The notes under the pieces: generated by a model
Told to the model about the DNA's origin: nothing
Seen by the model: only the letters and a program-made list of their open reading frames with translations
Databases searched by the model: none
Shown here: positions 43,726 to 52,801 of the stretch, one piece after another
Layout: the number at the start of each line of letters is the position of its first letter
Numbering within the stretch: the first letter of the stretch is position 1
Assembly (NCBI RefSeq): GCF_030848395.1
Contig: NZ_JAVDBT010000010.1
Location: 62,001 to 126,000 of the forward strand
Source: Pseudogemmobacter lacusdianii
GTDB lineage: Bacteria > Pseudomonadota > Alphaproteobacteria > Rhodobacterales > Rhodobacteraceae
Reading direction: 5' to 3'
DNA: 64,000 nt
Translations under genes and position numbers: made by a program

Positions 43726-44111
43726 GGGCCTGCCAGCAAGCGGCTGATCTCTAAGCGCAAATCTTGCAAGGCGAAGGGTTTGGCGATGAAGCCATCGGCC
43801 CCATTGACCTGCCCGCGCCGCCGCTGCGCCAGCGATCCGCTGGCCGTCATCATCAGCACTTTCACCGCCTGCATCTCAGGCTCTTGGCGCAGTTGCGCGC
43901 AGATCTCATAGCCCGAAAGCCCGGGCAGCATCACATCCAACAGCACCAGATCGGGCCGCATCTCGCGGATCTTGGCCAAAGCGCCGCGCCCATCAGCGAT
44001 CCGCTCATGCGCATAGCCTTCACGCGTAAGGAGAAAGTCCAAGGCAAGCGCAATATGGTCCTCATCCTCGACCACCAGCACGCGGGCGGGACGGTGCGAA
44101 ACCTTAGCCAT
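43722..44111 (-). CDS. Single-domain response regulator receiver protein
   Basis: Receiver-only protein, 129 aa. The acidic residues are in VLVVEDEDHIALAL, the phosphorylation site is Asp59 in LVLLDVMLPGLSG, the Thr is in LMMTASGS and the Lys in FIAKPFALQD. It is of the PhoB/DivK-like branch rather than CheY. No output domain or partner kinase is encoded nearby. Its end overlaps modC. It may act as a phosphotransfer intermediate or allosteric regulator; its target is unknown. Confidence 0.8.
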   Translation of the reverse strand: MAKVSHRPARVLVVEDEDHIALALDFLLTREGYAHERIADGRGALAKIREMRPDLVLLDVMLPGLSGYEICAQLRQEPEMQAVKVLMMTASGSLAQRRRGQVNGADGFIAKPFALQDLRLEISRLLAGP

Positions 44112-44214
44112 GCGGCACCTTTGCTGGCCAGAAATGCAAGGGATCGGCGCAGAATTCTAGACCTGAGGCAGGCAATCGCTTAACCATCAACAGACCTTAA
44201 TTTCAGGAACAGAT

Positions 44215-44499
44215 ATGACATTGCCGCAGCTTATTTTGGCCCAGTTGCAAGATCCGTTCCGGATCGTGCTGATCGTCGCGCTTGTCTTCACCATGCTGCG
44301 CACGCAAAGCCAGACCGGCACTTGGCTGCCTTTGGCGGCGGGGGTGGTCTTCGTCGCGGGGATCATTCCATCGACCTTCGGCAGCACCCTGCCCGAGCCG
44401 TTCTGGCTGCAATTTGGCACCGGCCTTGTGGCGAATGGGATTATTCTGGCGGTCGTTCTGGGTCTTTACGCGCTTTATCAGCGGATCAGCCAGCGCTAG
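44215..44499 (+). CDS. Small hypothetical membrane protein
   Basis: A 94 aa protein with three predicted helices (FRIVLIVALVFTMLR, LPLAAGVVFVAGIIPSTF, and GLVANGIILAVVLGLYALY). It has short loops and a basic C-terminus, QRISQR. An AGGAA lies six bases before the ATG, so it is probably real. I do not recognise its family. It is divergent from the receiver gene and convergent with the MHS transporter, separated from the latter by a stable hairpin. Confidence 0.6.
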   Translation: MTLPQLILAQLQDPFRIVLIVALVFTMLRTQSQTGTWLPLAAGVVFVAGIIPSTFGSTLPEPFWLQFGTGLVANGIILAVVLGLYALYQRISQR

Positions 44500-44511
44500 A
44501 ATGAAGATAGT

Positions 44512-44539
44512 CCGTGCCGGGAGCACCCCCCCGGCACGG
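44512..44539. terminator. Convergent hairpin after the small membrane protein and MHS transporter genes
   Basis: Ten-base-pair perfect stem CCGTGCCGGG (44512-44521) with CCCGGCACGG (44530-44539), loop eight bases. There is no T-run on either side, so it would work as a bidirectional transcription block only with Rho, or as 3'-end protection. Confidence 0.5.
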
Positions 44540-44556
44540 GGTGACAGGTACCGAGA

Positions 44557-46332
44557 TCAATCGGCGAAGATGTCTTTCTTATGGGTGTTGTTCGGCACGA
44601 AGATCGCGCCAATCACCAGCGTCATCACCGCAATGACGATCGCATACCAAAGGCCAGCGTAGATATTGCCAGACTGGGCCGAGATCGCGAAGGCGGTTGC
44701 CGGAAGCAGACCCCCGAACCAGCCGTTGCCGATGTGATAGGGCAGCGACAGGCCGGAATAGCGGATCCGGGTCGGGTAAAGCTCGACCAACATCGCCGCG
44801 ATCGGGCCGTAAACCATCGTCACCAGAATGATAAGATAGGTCAGCGTCAGCACGATGGTCAGCTTTTGGCCGCTGAAGATGTCGAAGAAGTGGCTCGCCT
44901 TGGCGACGGTGGTGTTATCCGCCGCATTGATCGGGTAGCCCGCTGCGGTCAAAGCCGCGTTCAGTTCCCCATCAAAGCGCTTCTTCTCATCGGCCGCGTT
45001 TTCAGCCGAGCCCGAGTAGCCTGCGATCAGCGTCTCGCCCACTTTGACCGAAGCCACCGAGCCTGCCGGCGCCTCAACCGTGTCCGAGTTGGCCGAACGG
45101 GCGGTCAAACCGGCTTTGATGATGTCGCAAGAGTTGGTGAATTTGGCAGTGCCGACCGGGTTGAACTGGAACGAGCAGTCCGCCGGATCTGCGCTCACCA
45201 CGATCGGGGTCTGATGCGCGTTGTAGAGCATCGGGTTGGCGGTGCTGGTCAGGAAGCCGAAGACCGGGAAATAGGTGATCGCGGCCAAGAGGCAACCGCC
45301 AAGGATGATCGGCTTACGGCCGATGCGGTCCGAGAGGCGACCGAAGAAGATGAAGCCATAGGTGCCAAGGATCAGCGACCAAGCCACGAAGACGTTGGCC
45401 GAGAAGCTGTCGACCTTCACCACGTTCTGCACGAAGAACAAAGCGTAGAACTGGCCCGAGTACCAAACCACGGCTTGGCCAGCGGTCAGACCGAAAAGCG
45501 CGATCAGAGCGATCTTGCCATTGCGCCAGTTGCCGAAGGCCTCACGCATCGGGGCTTTCGAGGCCGAACCCTCTTCCTTCATCTTTTTGAAGGCCGGGCT
45601 CTCATTCATCTGCATCCGAATGTAGAGCGAGACGATCAGCAGCACGATCGAGCCAAGGAAGGGAATGCGCCAGCCCCAAGCGTTGAAGGCCTTTTGCATC
45701 GCCGGAGCGCCGTCCGCGCCGATCACCGCAACCCCTGCGGCGTCAAGCACCGGCTGGTCGGGGTAATTGCCGTTCACATAGCCCTGCACCATCAAGATCA
45801 CGACCAGCGAGAGCAAAAGGCCCAAGGTTGCCGTGGTCTGGATGAAAGCGGTGAAATAGCCGCGCTGGTTTTGCGGCGCGTGTTCGGCCACATAGACCGC
45901 CGCCCCGCCATATTCGCCGCCCAAGGCAAGGCCTTGCAACATGCGCAAAGCGATCAAGATGATCGGTGCCGCAATGCCCCATGAGTAGTAGTTGGGCAAA
46001 AGACCAACGATGAAGGTCGAGACGCCCATGATGACGATGGTCATCAAGAAGGTGTATTTCCGACCGATCAGGTCACCGAGCGAGCCGAAGACCAGCGCGC
46101 CGAAGGGGCGCACGATGAAGCCTGCCGCAAAGGCCAAAAGCGCAAAGACGTTGCGCGTGGCTTCTGGGAAGGGCGTGAAGAATTGCGCACCAATGATGGC
46201 GGCCAACGAGCCGTAAAGGTAGAAATCATACCATTCAAAGATCGTGCCCGCCGAAGAAGCAAGGATAACCTTCTTCTCCTCGCGGGTCATGGGACGCGAG
46301 CGCTCGCGCACGTCCGGCGTTGCATATGCCAT
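44557..46332 (-). CDS. MHS-family MFS symporter with a large periplasmic insert
   Basis: Major-facilitator permease of the metabolite:proton symporter (MHS) family, 591 aa. Family motifs are GTIFEWYDFYLYGSLAA (29-45), GSLGDLIGRKYTF (83-95), LQGLALGGEYGGAAVYVAEH (132-151) and GRLSDRIGRKP (331-341). It is about 150 residues longer than usual. Between helices 8 and 9 an insert (about 363-487) contains Cys386 and Cys402 and a helical segment, and a smaller insert lies at about 185-215. The ATG at 46330-46332 follows AAAGGAGGA. It lies downstream of acs on the same strand, so acetate, propionate or a related acid is a reasonable substrate guess. Confidence 0.8.
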   Translation of the reverse strand: MAYATPDVRERSRPMTREEKKVILASSAGTIFEWYDFYLYGSLAAIIGAQFFTPFPEATRNVFALLAFAAGFIVRPFGALVFGSLGDLIGRKYTFLMTIVIMGVSTFIVGLLPNYYSWGIAAPIILIALRMLQGLALGGEYGGAAVYVAEHAPQNQRGYFTAFIQTTATLGLLLSLVVILMVQGYVNGNYPDQPVLDAAGVAVIGADGAPAMQKAFNAWGWRIPFLGSIVLLIVSLYIRMQMNESPAFKKMKEEGSASKAPMREAFGNWRNGKIALIALFGLTAGQAVVWYSGQFYALFFVQNVVKVDSFSANVFVAWSLILGTYGFIFFGRLSDRIGRKPIILGGCLLAAITYFPVFGFLTSTANPMLYNAHQTPIVVSADPADCSFQFNPVGTAKFTNSCDIIKAGLTARSANSDTVEAPAGSVASVKVGETLIAGYSGSAENAADEKKRFDGELNAALTAAGYPINAADNTTVAKASHFFDIFSGQKLTIVLTLTYLIILVTMVYGPIAAMLVELYPTRIRYSGLSLPYHIGNGWFGGLLPATAFAISAQSGNIYAGLWYAIVIAVMTLVIGAIFVPNNTHKKDIFAD

Positions 46333-46427
46333 CGTTTCCTCCTTTATCGCGGCCCGCGTTGATCGGCGGTGCCTTTCCTTCGTTCCCAGCCCCTTCTCTC
46401 GATCCGAGAGACAAGACCCCTCCATGC

Positions 46428-46547
46428 GGTGCAGCGCGCTGCACCGGTTCTTGCCGATACCGGCCCCCAAGGGGCCGTTATGTCGATATGGCTCTGCCCG
46501 GCTTTCAGGCGGACAAGTCCTCAGAACCCGGTGCAGAACATGCACCG
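46428..46547. repeat. Two related palindromes in the MHS-acs gap (46333-46843)
   Basis: The 511-base gap between the MHS transporter and acs holds no gene that I accept. It contains GGTGCAGCGCGCTGCACC, a perfect 18-base palindrome (46428-46445), and CGGTGCA/TGCACCG with a five-base spacer (46529-46547). The shared GGTGCA arms suggest binding sites for one regulator upstream of the transporter gene. An open frame at 46642-46839 (minus) has no features. Confidence 0.5.
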
Positions 46548-46740
46548 ACTATCCGGGTCACCCGCCTGCGGCGCGCGTCCCGTCTGTCACTGTCTTATGG
46601 TCTCTGTCACCCAAGGCTCCTCCTGCCCGGATGCAGTGTTCTTAAGCCGCCAATCGCTTTATGTTGGCGGTCTTTGCAGCGGGGCGGCTTACCGCCCGGC
46701 CACGGTTTATCTTTGCAACCCCTGATCTTGCGGGGCCTTC

Positions 46741-46763
46741 GCACGCGTCGTGAAGACGCGTGC
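46741..46763 (-). terminator. Hairpin downstream of acs
   Basis: Nine-base-pair perfect stem GCACGCGTC (46741-46749) with GACGCGTGC (46755-46763), loop five bases, 80 bases past the acs stop. No T-run follows on the minus strand, so it may be Rho-assisted or an mRNA-end stabiliser. Confidence 0.45.
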
Positions 46764-46843
46764 CGCTCAACGTGCTGGCCTGGCCCACCTGCCCTGCCCC
46801 CAGTTGGGACAGGGTCTTGGCGGGCGCGGCAGCTTTCATCGGC

Positions 46844-48808
46844 TCAGCCCTTGTTCATGCGGTTGGCGATCAGCTCATCCACCACCGACGGATCGGCAAG
46901 GGTCGAGGTGTCGCCAAGGGCGGCAAAGTCATTTTCAGCGATCTTGCGCAGGATGCGGCGCATGATCTTGCCCGAGCGGGTTTTCGGCAGGCCCGGCGCC
47001 CATTGCAGAAGGTCGGGCTTGGCAATCGGGCCGATCTCATTGCGCACGAATGCCTCAAGCTCTTTACGCAGCGCGTCCGAAGGCTCGACGCCCTTCATCA
47101 GCGTGACATAGGCGTAGATCCCCTGCCCCTTGATGTCATGCGGGTAGCCCACGACGGCGGCTTCGGCGACCTTTTCATGGGCGACAAGGGCGGATTCCAC
47201 CTCGGCGGTGCCCATCCGGTGTCCCGAGACGTTGATCACGTCATCGACCCGGCCGGTGATCCAGTAATAGCCATCGCCGTCGCGGCGGCAGCCGTCGCCG
47301 GTGAAGTAATAGCCTTTGTATTGGCTGAAATAGGCCTCCATGAAGCGGTCATGGTCACCCCAAAGCGTGCGCATTTGGCCGGGCCAGCTGTCGGCGATGC
47401 AAAGCACGCCCTCGGCTTCCGTCGCCTCTTGCACCACGGCGGTCGACGCATCGAGCACCACCGGCTTCACGCCGAAGAAGGGCAAGGTGGCCGAGCCGGG
47501 TTTGGTTGGCATCGCCCCTGGCAAGGGAGTGATCAAATGGCCGCCGGTTTCGGTCTGCCAGAAGGTATCCACAATCGGGCAGCGCCCCTTGCCAACATGG
47601 GTGTTGTACCAGTTCCAGGCCTCGGGGTTGATCGGCTCACCCACGGTGCCAAGAAGCTTCAGCGAGGAAAGGTCATATTTCTCAACCCATTCAGAACCAA
47701 GACCCATCAGGCTGCGGATCGCGGTGGGCGCGGTGTAGAACTGGTTCACTTTGTGCTTTTCGCAGACCGCCCAGAAGCGCCCAGCATCGGGATAGGTCGG
47801 CACGCCTTCGAACATCACCGTGGTCGCGCCATTCGCCAGCGGGCCATAGATGATATAGCTGTGGCCGGTGACCCAACCCACATCCGCCGTGCACCAATAG
47901 ATGTCGCCATCATGGTAATCGAAGGTCATCTGATGCGTCAGCGCGGCGTAAACCAGATAGCCACCCGAGCTGTGCACCACGCCTTTTGGCTTACCGGTCG
48001 AGCCCGAAGTGTAGAGGATAAAGAGCGGATCCTCGGCCCCCATCTCGACGTAAGGACAATAGGGTTTGGCGGCTGCCATCTCTTGGCGCAGGTCTACATC
48101 GCGGCCATCGACCCAAGAGATCTGATCGCCGGTGTGCTTGACCACCAGACATTTCACCCGGTCACTGCAATGCAGCAAAGCCTTGTCGGCATTGTCCTTC
48201 AGCGCGGTTTTCTTGCCGCCACGCGGCGCGAAATCGGCGGTGATCAGGATCTTGGCATCGGAATCGTTGATGCGATTGGCCAAAGCATCCGGCGAGAAGC
48301 CGGCAAAGACGATAGAGTGGATCGCGCCGATCCGTGCGCAGGCCAGCATCGCATAGGCGGCCTCGGGGATCATCGGCAGGTAAAGCACCACACGGTCGCC
48401 GCGCTTCACGCCTTGGGCTTTCAGCACATTGGCCAGCCGCGAGGTCTGCTCCAAGAGCTGGGTATAGGTGATGTGCTGCGCCGGAGCATTGGGATCATCC
48501 GGCTCCCAAATGATCGCGGTTTGCTGGGCGCGGGTGATCATATGGCGATCAATGCAGTTGGCCGAGATGTTCAACGTGCCATCTTCGAACCATTTGATCG
48601 AGACATCGGGCGTGTTGAAATTGGTGTCTTTCACCTTGGTGAAGGGTTTGATCCAATCAATGCGCTGCGCCTCATTGGCCCAGAAGGCCTGCGGATCGGC
48701 CACCGAGGCCTGATAGCGCCGGGCATATTCCGTGGCATCCACATGGGCCCCTGCTACAACTTCGCTCGAGGCAGCATACATGCCCTTGGCATCCGGCTTG
48801 ATCGTCAT
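46844..48808 (-). CDS. acs: Acetyl-coenzyme A synthetase
   Basis: AMP-forming acetate:CoA ligase, 654 aa, making acetyl-CoA from acetate, ATP and CoA. Motifs are the P-loop [18 protein letters not shown] (about 263-280), the acetate-pocket Trp region [13 protein letters not shown] and the C-terminal catalytic, acetylation-controlled lysine in [13 protein letters not shown]. The ATG at 48806-48808 is preceded by AAGGGAGAG. The open frame runs further upstream without homology. Upstream lies an AT-rich promoter region with an inverted repeat, and a response-regulator/kinase pair is encoded beyond it on the same strand. It would also recycle acetate arising from taurine breakdown. Confidence 0.93.
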   Translation of the reverse strand: MTIKPDAKGMYAASSEVVAGAHVDATEYARRYQASVADPQAFWANEAQRIDWIKPFTKVKDTNFNTPDVSIKWFEDGTLNISANCIDRHMITRAQQTAIIWEPDDPNAPAQHITYTQLLEQTSRLANVLKAQGVKRGDRVVLYLPMIPEAAYAMLACARIGAIHSIVFAGFSPDALANRINDSDAKILITADFAPRGGKKTALKDNADKALLHCSDRVKCLVVKHTGDQISWVDGRDVDLRQEMAAAKPYCPYVEMGAEDPLFILYTSGSTGKPKGVVHSSGGYLVYAALTHQMTFDYHDGDIYWCTADVGWVTGHSYIIYGPLANGATTVMFEGVPTYPDAGRFWAVCEKHKVNQFYTAPTAIRSLMGLGSEWVEKYDLSSLKLLGTVGEPINPEAWNWYNTHVGKGRCPIVDTFWQTETGGHLITPLPGAMPTKPGSATLPFFGVKPVVLDASTAVVQEATEAEGVLCIADSWPGQMRTLWGDHDRFMEAYFSQYKGYYFTGDGCRRDGDGYYWITGRVDDVINVSGHRMGTAEVESALVAHEKVAEAAVVGYPHDIKGQGIYAYVTLMKGVEPSDALRKELEAFVRNEIGPIAKPDLLQWAPGLPKTRSGKIMRRILRKIAENDFAALGDTSTLADPSVVDELIANRMNKG

Positions 48809-48957
48809 TCGTCTCTCCCTTCGCACCGCAGCTGTCAGATGGCGTCCCAACTGAAGCGAAGACTGCGGGCACTCCTCACGTAGAAGGGCAGCTTAGCGCA
48901 GCGTCAATTTATTGATAACCCCTTTTGTTGGCATAATAATTTTGTAAATTACTTTTC

Positions 48958-48983
48958 GAATTGACGAAATTATCTGTCAATTC
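48958..48983. promoter_or_regulatory. Inverted repeat in the acs promoter region (gap 48809-49191)
   Basis: The 383-base gap upstream of acs holds no accepted gene. Positions 48900-49010 are strikingly AT-rich for this genome and include GAATTGAC (48958-48965) facing GTCAATTC (48976-48983) with a ten-base spacer, an eight-base perfect inverted repeat. A further TTGACG-like copy lies on the minus strand around 48903-48908. TTGACA on the minus strand (in the right arm) could also serve as a -35. A site for the adjacent LuxR-type regulator is plausible. Confidence 0.5.
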
Positions 48984-49191
48984 AATTTACAGTTGCGGCA
49001 TTTTTTTAAGGTTTCCAAGCCCCTGCTCTGCGCAAGGCGCACAGGCGGGCTTTGGCCATCAAGATCGCCCTTTGATGGCCGCAAAGCCCGCTGAAGAAAG
49101 CCGAAGCCAATAGCAAGACAGGCAGCGCTTTGCCTGCAAACCACCCGAATCACGCAAAGGCCCCGCCTAAAAGCCAGCAAAGCGTGCGGTT

Positions 49192-49803
49192 TTACTGCCG
49201 TGCGATGGCGATCAATTCGATGATGGAGCGCAAGCCGAGCTTCTCCAAGATCCGCGCGCGGTGATGGTCCACGGTGCGCGGGCTGATCCCCAGATAGGCC
49301 GCAATTTCCTTGCTTGAGGTTTCGGCAGGCCGCTCAACAATCCGCTCGACGATCTCCAATTCTCGCGCGGTGAGACGGTTGAACATCTCGCGCCGCTGCT
49401 GCCCAGCTTGACGAGCGGCTTGTTGGCGTCTGGCGATCTCAAGCGCGGCATCAATCCGTTCAATCAAAGCGGCCTGGCGGAAGGGTTTTTCCAAAAAATC
49501 CACCGCGCCGCCCTTGATGGCTTGCACGGATTCCGGCACGCCGCCATGTCCGGTGATGAAGATCACCGGCAGATCCGAGCCGATCTTGTTAAGATGGGCC
49601 TGCAGCTCCAGCCCGTTCATCTCGGGCATGCCGTAATCAAGCACCAGACAGCCGTAGCGGTCGGGGTTAAAGGCGGTCAAAAACGAGGCAGCCGAGGCAT
49701 GCACATCCACGCGGTAGCCGCGTGTCGTCAAAGCGCGCGAGAGCGACATCCGGATCGCTTCGTCATCATCCACCACATAGACCGTCAATTCTTCCTCAGC
49801 CAT
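49192..49803 (-). CDS. LuxR/FixJ-type response regulator
   Basis: Two-component regulator, 203 aa: receiver (1-120) with VYVVDDDEAIRMSL, the phosphorylation site Asp56 in CLVLDYGMPEMNG, Thr in FITGHGG and Lys in FLEKPFRQA, then a LuxR-type helix-turn-helix (about 140-203) LTARELEIVERIVER and EIAAYLGISPRTVDHHRARI. The ATG at 49801-49803 gives the standard N-terminus. The gene lies 140 bases downstream of the kinase and, on the same strand, upstream of acs. Together they form a FixL/FixJ-like pair whose likely target is acs and/or the MHS transporter. Confidence 0.88.
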   Translation of the reverse strand: MAEEELTVYVVDDDEAIRMSLSRALTTRGYRVDVHASAASFLTAFNPDRYGCLVLDYGMPEMNGLELQAHLNKIGSDLPVIFITGHGGVPESVQAIKGGAVDFLEKPFRQAALIERIDAALEIARRQQAARQAGQQRREMFNRLTARELEIVERIVERPAETSSKEIAAYLGISPRTVDHHRARILEKLGLRSIIELIAIARQ

Positions 49804-49943
49804 TTGCTGCGCACCCGCCTTTCCCAAACGCGGCAAGGCGGTGACTGGTTCCCTGGCGCCCAGCGCCCAAGTGGCTCCATTTGGCCCCATCTGCGCTGGT
49901 TTTGCCTGTCATGGCCAGTTTTCCTCTTCTGCTCTGAAAATGA

Positions 49944-52301
49944 CTAAGCTTCACCCTTGCCCCCTTCGCGATCAATCGGTGTGCAGGGCACGGTGAAGCG
50001 GAAGGTCGAGCCCCTGCCCGGCGCGGATTCGTACCAGATCCGACCGCCATTCGTTTCCACCATCGATTTACAAATCGAGAGGCCCAATCCCATACCACCG
50101 CGCTTGGTGGTCTCATATTGCGTAAAGGGGCTAAGGTTGGCAGGCATGCCCGGACCATTGTCTTGCACCATGATGGTGATTTCGCCCGAGCTGGCGGTGG
50201 CTGCCAGAAGTATACGCCGCTCACTGTCCTCTTCCGCGGCCAGTGCCTCGATCGCATTGCGCAAAAGATTGACCATGACTTGCGCCAATTGCACACGATT
50301 GCCCCAAGCCTGCGGCAGATCTACGGGCAGGTGGCGGTCGATCAGAACCCCGGTATCGGCGAGTTCGGCTTGCAACAGATGCAAGGTCTGGTCGATCAGC
50401 TCGCCAATATCAAAGCCCACCCGCGCGCCTTCGTCCTTGCGGATAAAGGTGCGCAGAGCATGGATAATCTGCCCCGCCCGCAGGGATTGGCGTTCGATCT
50501 CTTGCAAGACAACGCGCAATTCGGTGCCATCGCTGTCCTCAAGGTTTGACAGCAAAAGCGCGGTATCGGCGTTTTGCGCGATGGCGGTCAGGGGCTGGTT
50601 CAATTCATGCGCCAAACCCGTCGCCATTTGGCCCATCGTATTGATCCGCGCCAAATGCGACAGATCGCGGTTCAACTGCTCAATCCGCGCCTCTTTTTCA
50701 CGGGTGGCGGTGATGTCGTCGATGGTCAGCATCACATGAAGCGCATTGCCATTCCCATCGCGGATCAAATTGCCATTGACCGAGACCCAGATCGACTCGC
50801 CAGTTTTGCGCAAGAGTCGCAGGTCGCGATTGACCGCAAAATCGCGCCGCCCATCCGCCTGCACCGGCCAGATCACCGAGACATCGCCGGTCCCAAGATC
50901 GGCCATCGTGAGCCCCTGCAGCTCCTCGGCGGTGTAGCCGGTGATCTCGGTGAAGCGCGGATTTACGCGCAAGAAGGCGCCGCAATGCGAGGCAAGTTGC
51001 GCCATACCCAAAGAGGAAAGCTCAAAGGTGCGGCCATATTCATGCTCCGCCTGCCGCCGCGCCGCGATTTGCTGCACCAAGGCTTCGTTGGCCCGTTCTA
51101 GCTCTTGATAGGTGCGCGGCATCGGCGCATTGGGTGCCACCTCGCCTTGCGAGATCAGCGCCGAGCGGATGGCGAAGGCCCGCACCGGCTTATGGATATA
51201 ATGCGCCAATGCCAGACCGCTGACACCAGTGATCACCGCCACAAGCGCGGCGATCAAAATGTTATCCTTACGGTTTTCCTTGATGACACTGGTGAAATCA
51301 TCCTCGGGCGCATAGACGGCAATGGTCCAAGGCAATCGCTTGCTGCCCATCGGCATCACCGTGCCAACATAGCGCGCGCCGTTGTAGGTGAATTGCGTCT
51401 TGGTCTCTTCAGCGACATGCACTTGCCCATCGCTCAACAGCCCGCCAAAGGCGGCGCGCGCGATCGGATCATCAAGTTCAGCCAGATGCGAGAAACGCAA
51501 AGAGCCATCGTCTTTTCGGATCCGCAGCAGCTCTTTGTCGGGATGGGCGATCACATCGCCGTTGCTGTTCAGGATGAAGGCGCGACCGTGGGTGCCGATC
51601 TTCAACCCCGCAAGGAAGTCCGAGATGCGACTGATCTCGATATCAACGCCGATCACACCGCGCACCACCCGGTCATTGCGGGTGGACTGACCGCTTTCGC
51701 GCACCGGAGCGGCCAGAGTGATGCCGGGGTGCTGGCTGGTGAAGAAGATATAAGGATCGGTCCAGATCGTGTTTCGCTGGTCGCGCGCCATTTGATACCA
51801 AGGCCGCGTGCGCGGATCATATGGATCATCGGGATCCAGCTCGCGCTTCACCTCACGAAAACCGGTGGTGCGCCAGATCAGCTCAACCTTTCGCACACCA
51901 TTTTCATGGGTGATGACTTTGGTCTGAAAAGCCCCCGGCCCTTCGGGTGCGCGCATCACCATAACAAAGTCGCCATTCTCGCCGCCGTAATAGATCCCGG
52001 CAAAATGCGGCGCGATCAAAAGGTGCTGGAACAAAAGCTGCTCCAGCTGGTCCGGGTCATCGCTGGCGATCACGCGGTTCTGCGCCAACCGTGCGGCCAA
52101 TTCAGCCGCCCCCTCTGCGGGACTGAGAAAGCTGCGCGCATGTTCAATCGTTCCAGCACCCACATCGCTGAGAAGGTCGCGTGCATGGCGGATCAGCGCC
52201 TGCTCTGAGGTGACATAGGACGAAGAGACCACCACCAAAACGGCCAGAAACTGCAGTCCAGCCAGACCGATTGCCAAAAGAAGGCCTAGGGAAGTTTTCA
52301 A
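49944..52301 (-). CDS. Hybrid-less sensor histidine kinase with dCache and PAS domains (TTG start)
   Basis: Membrane sensor kinase, 785 aa from the proposed start. It has an N-terminal helix at about 4-28 (LGLLLAIGLAGLQFLAVLVV), a periplasmic double-Cache ligand domain at about 40-345 (contains DPRTRPWYQMA and GVIGVDIEIS, the Cache hallmark), a second helix at about 348-372, PAS at about 425-535, HisKA with His565 in GLAHELNQPLTAI, and an ATPase domain (NLLRNAIEAL, DNGPGMP, GMGLGLSICKSMVE). I prefer the TTG at 52301-52299 with AGGA six bases upstream because the membrane helix then begins at once. The frame runs on to a TTG at 52358. dCache domains often bind small acids, in keeping with acs next door. 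Confidence 0.82.
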   Translation of the reverse strand: MKTSLGLLLAIGLAGLQFLAVLVVVSSSYVTSEQALIRHARDLLSDVGAGTIEHARSFLSPAEGAAELAARLAQNRVIASDDPDQLEQLLFQHLLIAPHFAGIYYGGENGDFVMVMRAPEGPGAFQTKVITHENGVRKVELIWRTTGFREVKRELDPDDPYDPRTRPWYQMARDQRNTIWTDPYIFFTSQHPGITLAAPVRESGQSTRNDRVVRGVIGVDIEISRISDFLAGLKIGTHGRAFILNSNGDVIAHPDKELLRIRKDDGSLRFSHLAELDDPIARAAFGGLLSDGQVHVAEETKTQFTYNGARYVGTVMPMGSKRLPWTIAVYAPEDDFTSVIKENRKDNILIAALVAVITGVSGLALAHYIHKPVRAFAIRSALISQGEVAPNAPMPRTYQELERANEALVQQIAARRQAEHEYGRTFELSSLGMAQLASHCGAFLRVNPRFTEITGYTAEELQGLTMADLGTGDVSVIWPVQADGRRDFAVNRDLRLLRKTGESIWVSVNGNLIRDGNGNALHVMLTIDDITATREKEARIEQLNRDLSHLARINTMGQMATGLAHELNQPLTAIAQNADTALLLSNLEDSDGTELRVVLQEIERQSLRAGQIIHALRTFIRKDEGARVGFDIGELIDQTLHLLQAELADTGVLIDRHLPVDLPQAWGNRVQLAQVMVNLLRNAIEALAAEEDSERRILLAATASSGEITIMVQDNGPGMPANLSPFTQYETTKRGGMGLGLSICKSMVETNGGRIWYESAPGRGSTFRFTVPCTPIDREGGKGEA

Positions 52302-52593
52302 GGCGCGTCCTGCATTTAATGGCGCCCGCGCTAGGCCCAAACGCCAAAGAGACGGCAAAGGTTCAAGGGGCGATCAGATATGTCTAGCAAAAGCCGGTAA
52401 TGAGGCAAGGGCAGGCCCGCGCATATAGGCATATTTGCCTAGGCAGTGATGACAATTTACCAAAAGCTTATGAAGGCGCAAATAAAGCTCGTGACCAGTT
52501 GGATCCGCGACCTCTCCCCTCTGGTGATGGAAATTTGCGGATAGAGTGTAGTTTTACGAGTTCTGCGTGCGAGCGCCCGCCGGCATCGCGCGC

Positions 52594-52627
52594 CCGGCCG
52601 GCGAAGGGCCCCCCCTTCACCGGCCGG
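52594..52627. other. Very stable GC hairpin upstream of the ABC exporter (gap 52302-52801)
   Basis: The 500-base gap between the divergent kinase and exporter genes holds no gene. CCGGCCGG (52594-52601) pairs with CCGGCCGG (52620-52627), then after one mismatch GAAGGG (52603-52608) pairs with CCCTTC (52613-52618) around a CCCC loop, 14 pairs in all. No T-run follows. A smaller hairpin, AGGCA-TATT-TGCCT, lies near 52427-52440, and 52440-52560 is relatively AT-rich, as a promoter region would be. Confidence 0.5.
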
Positions 52628-52801
52628 TTGGTTCTCCTCACTGGCATTCCTCCCGTTAGACGCTAGACTTCAAGCCAGCCCTCGGTCATGGTCGCGAGCT
52701 CATCGCAAGCGTCCGCATCGCCGCTGCATATTCGGCTTGGCCTTGGCTGCCAGTGCCGCGTGAGCGCCCTGCTGCGGCCTTTGATCATTCGGGACCAGCC
52801 C

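Noticed and set aside
46760-48883. 707-codon plus-strand open frame opposite acs
   Set aside because: Antisense to acs with its P-loop and catalytic lysine motifs; composition rich in His, Arg and Gly without domain features.
48977-49180. 67-codon minus-strand open frame upstream of acs
   Set aside because: No ribosome site; sequence is unremarkable and lies partly in the AT-rich promoter island.
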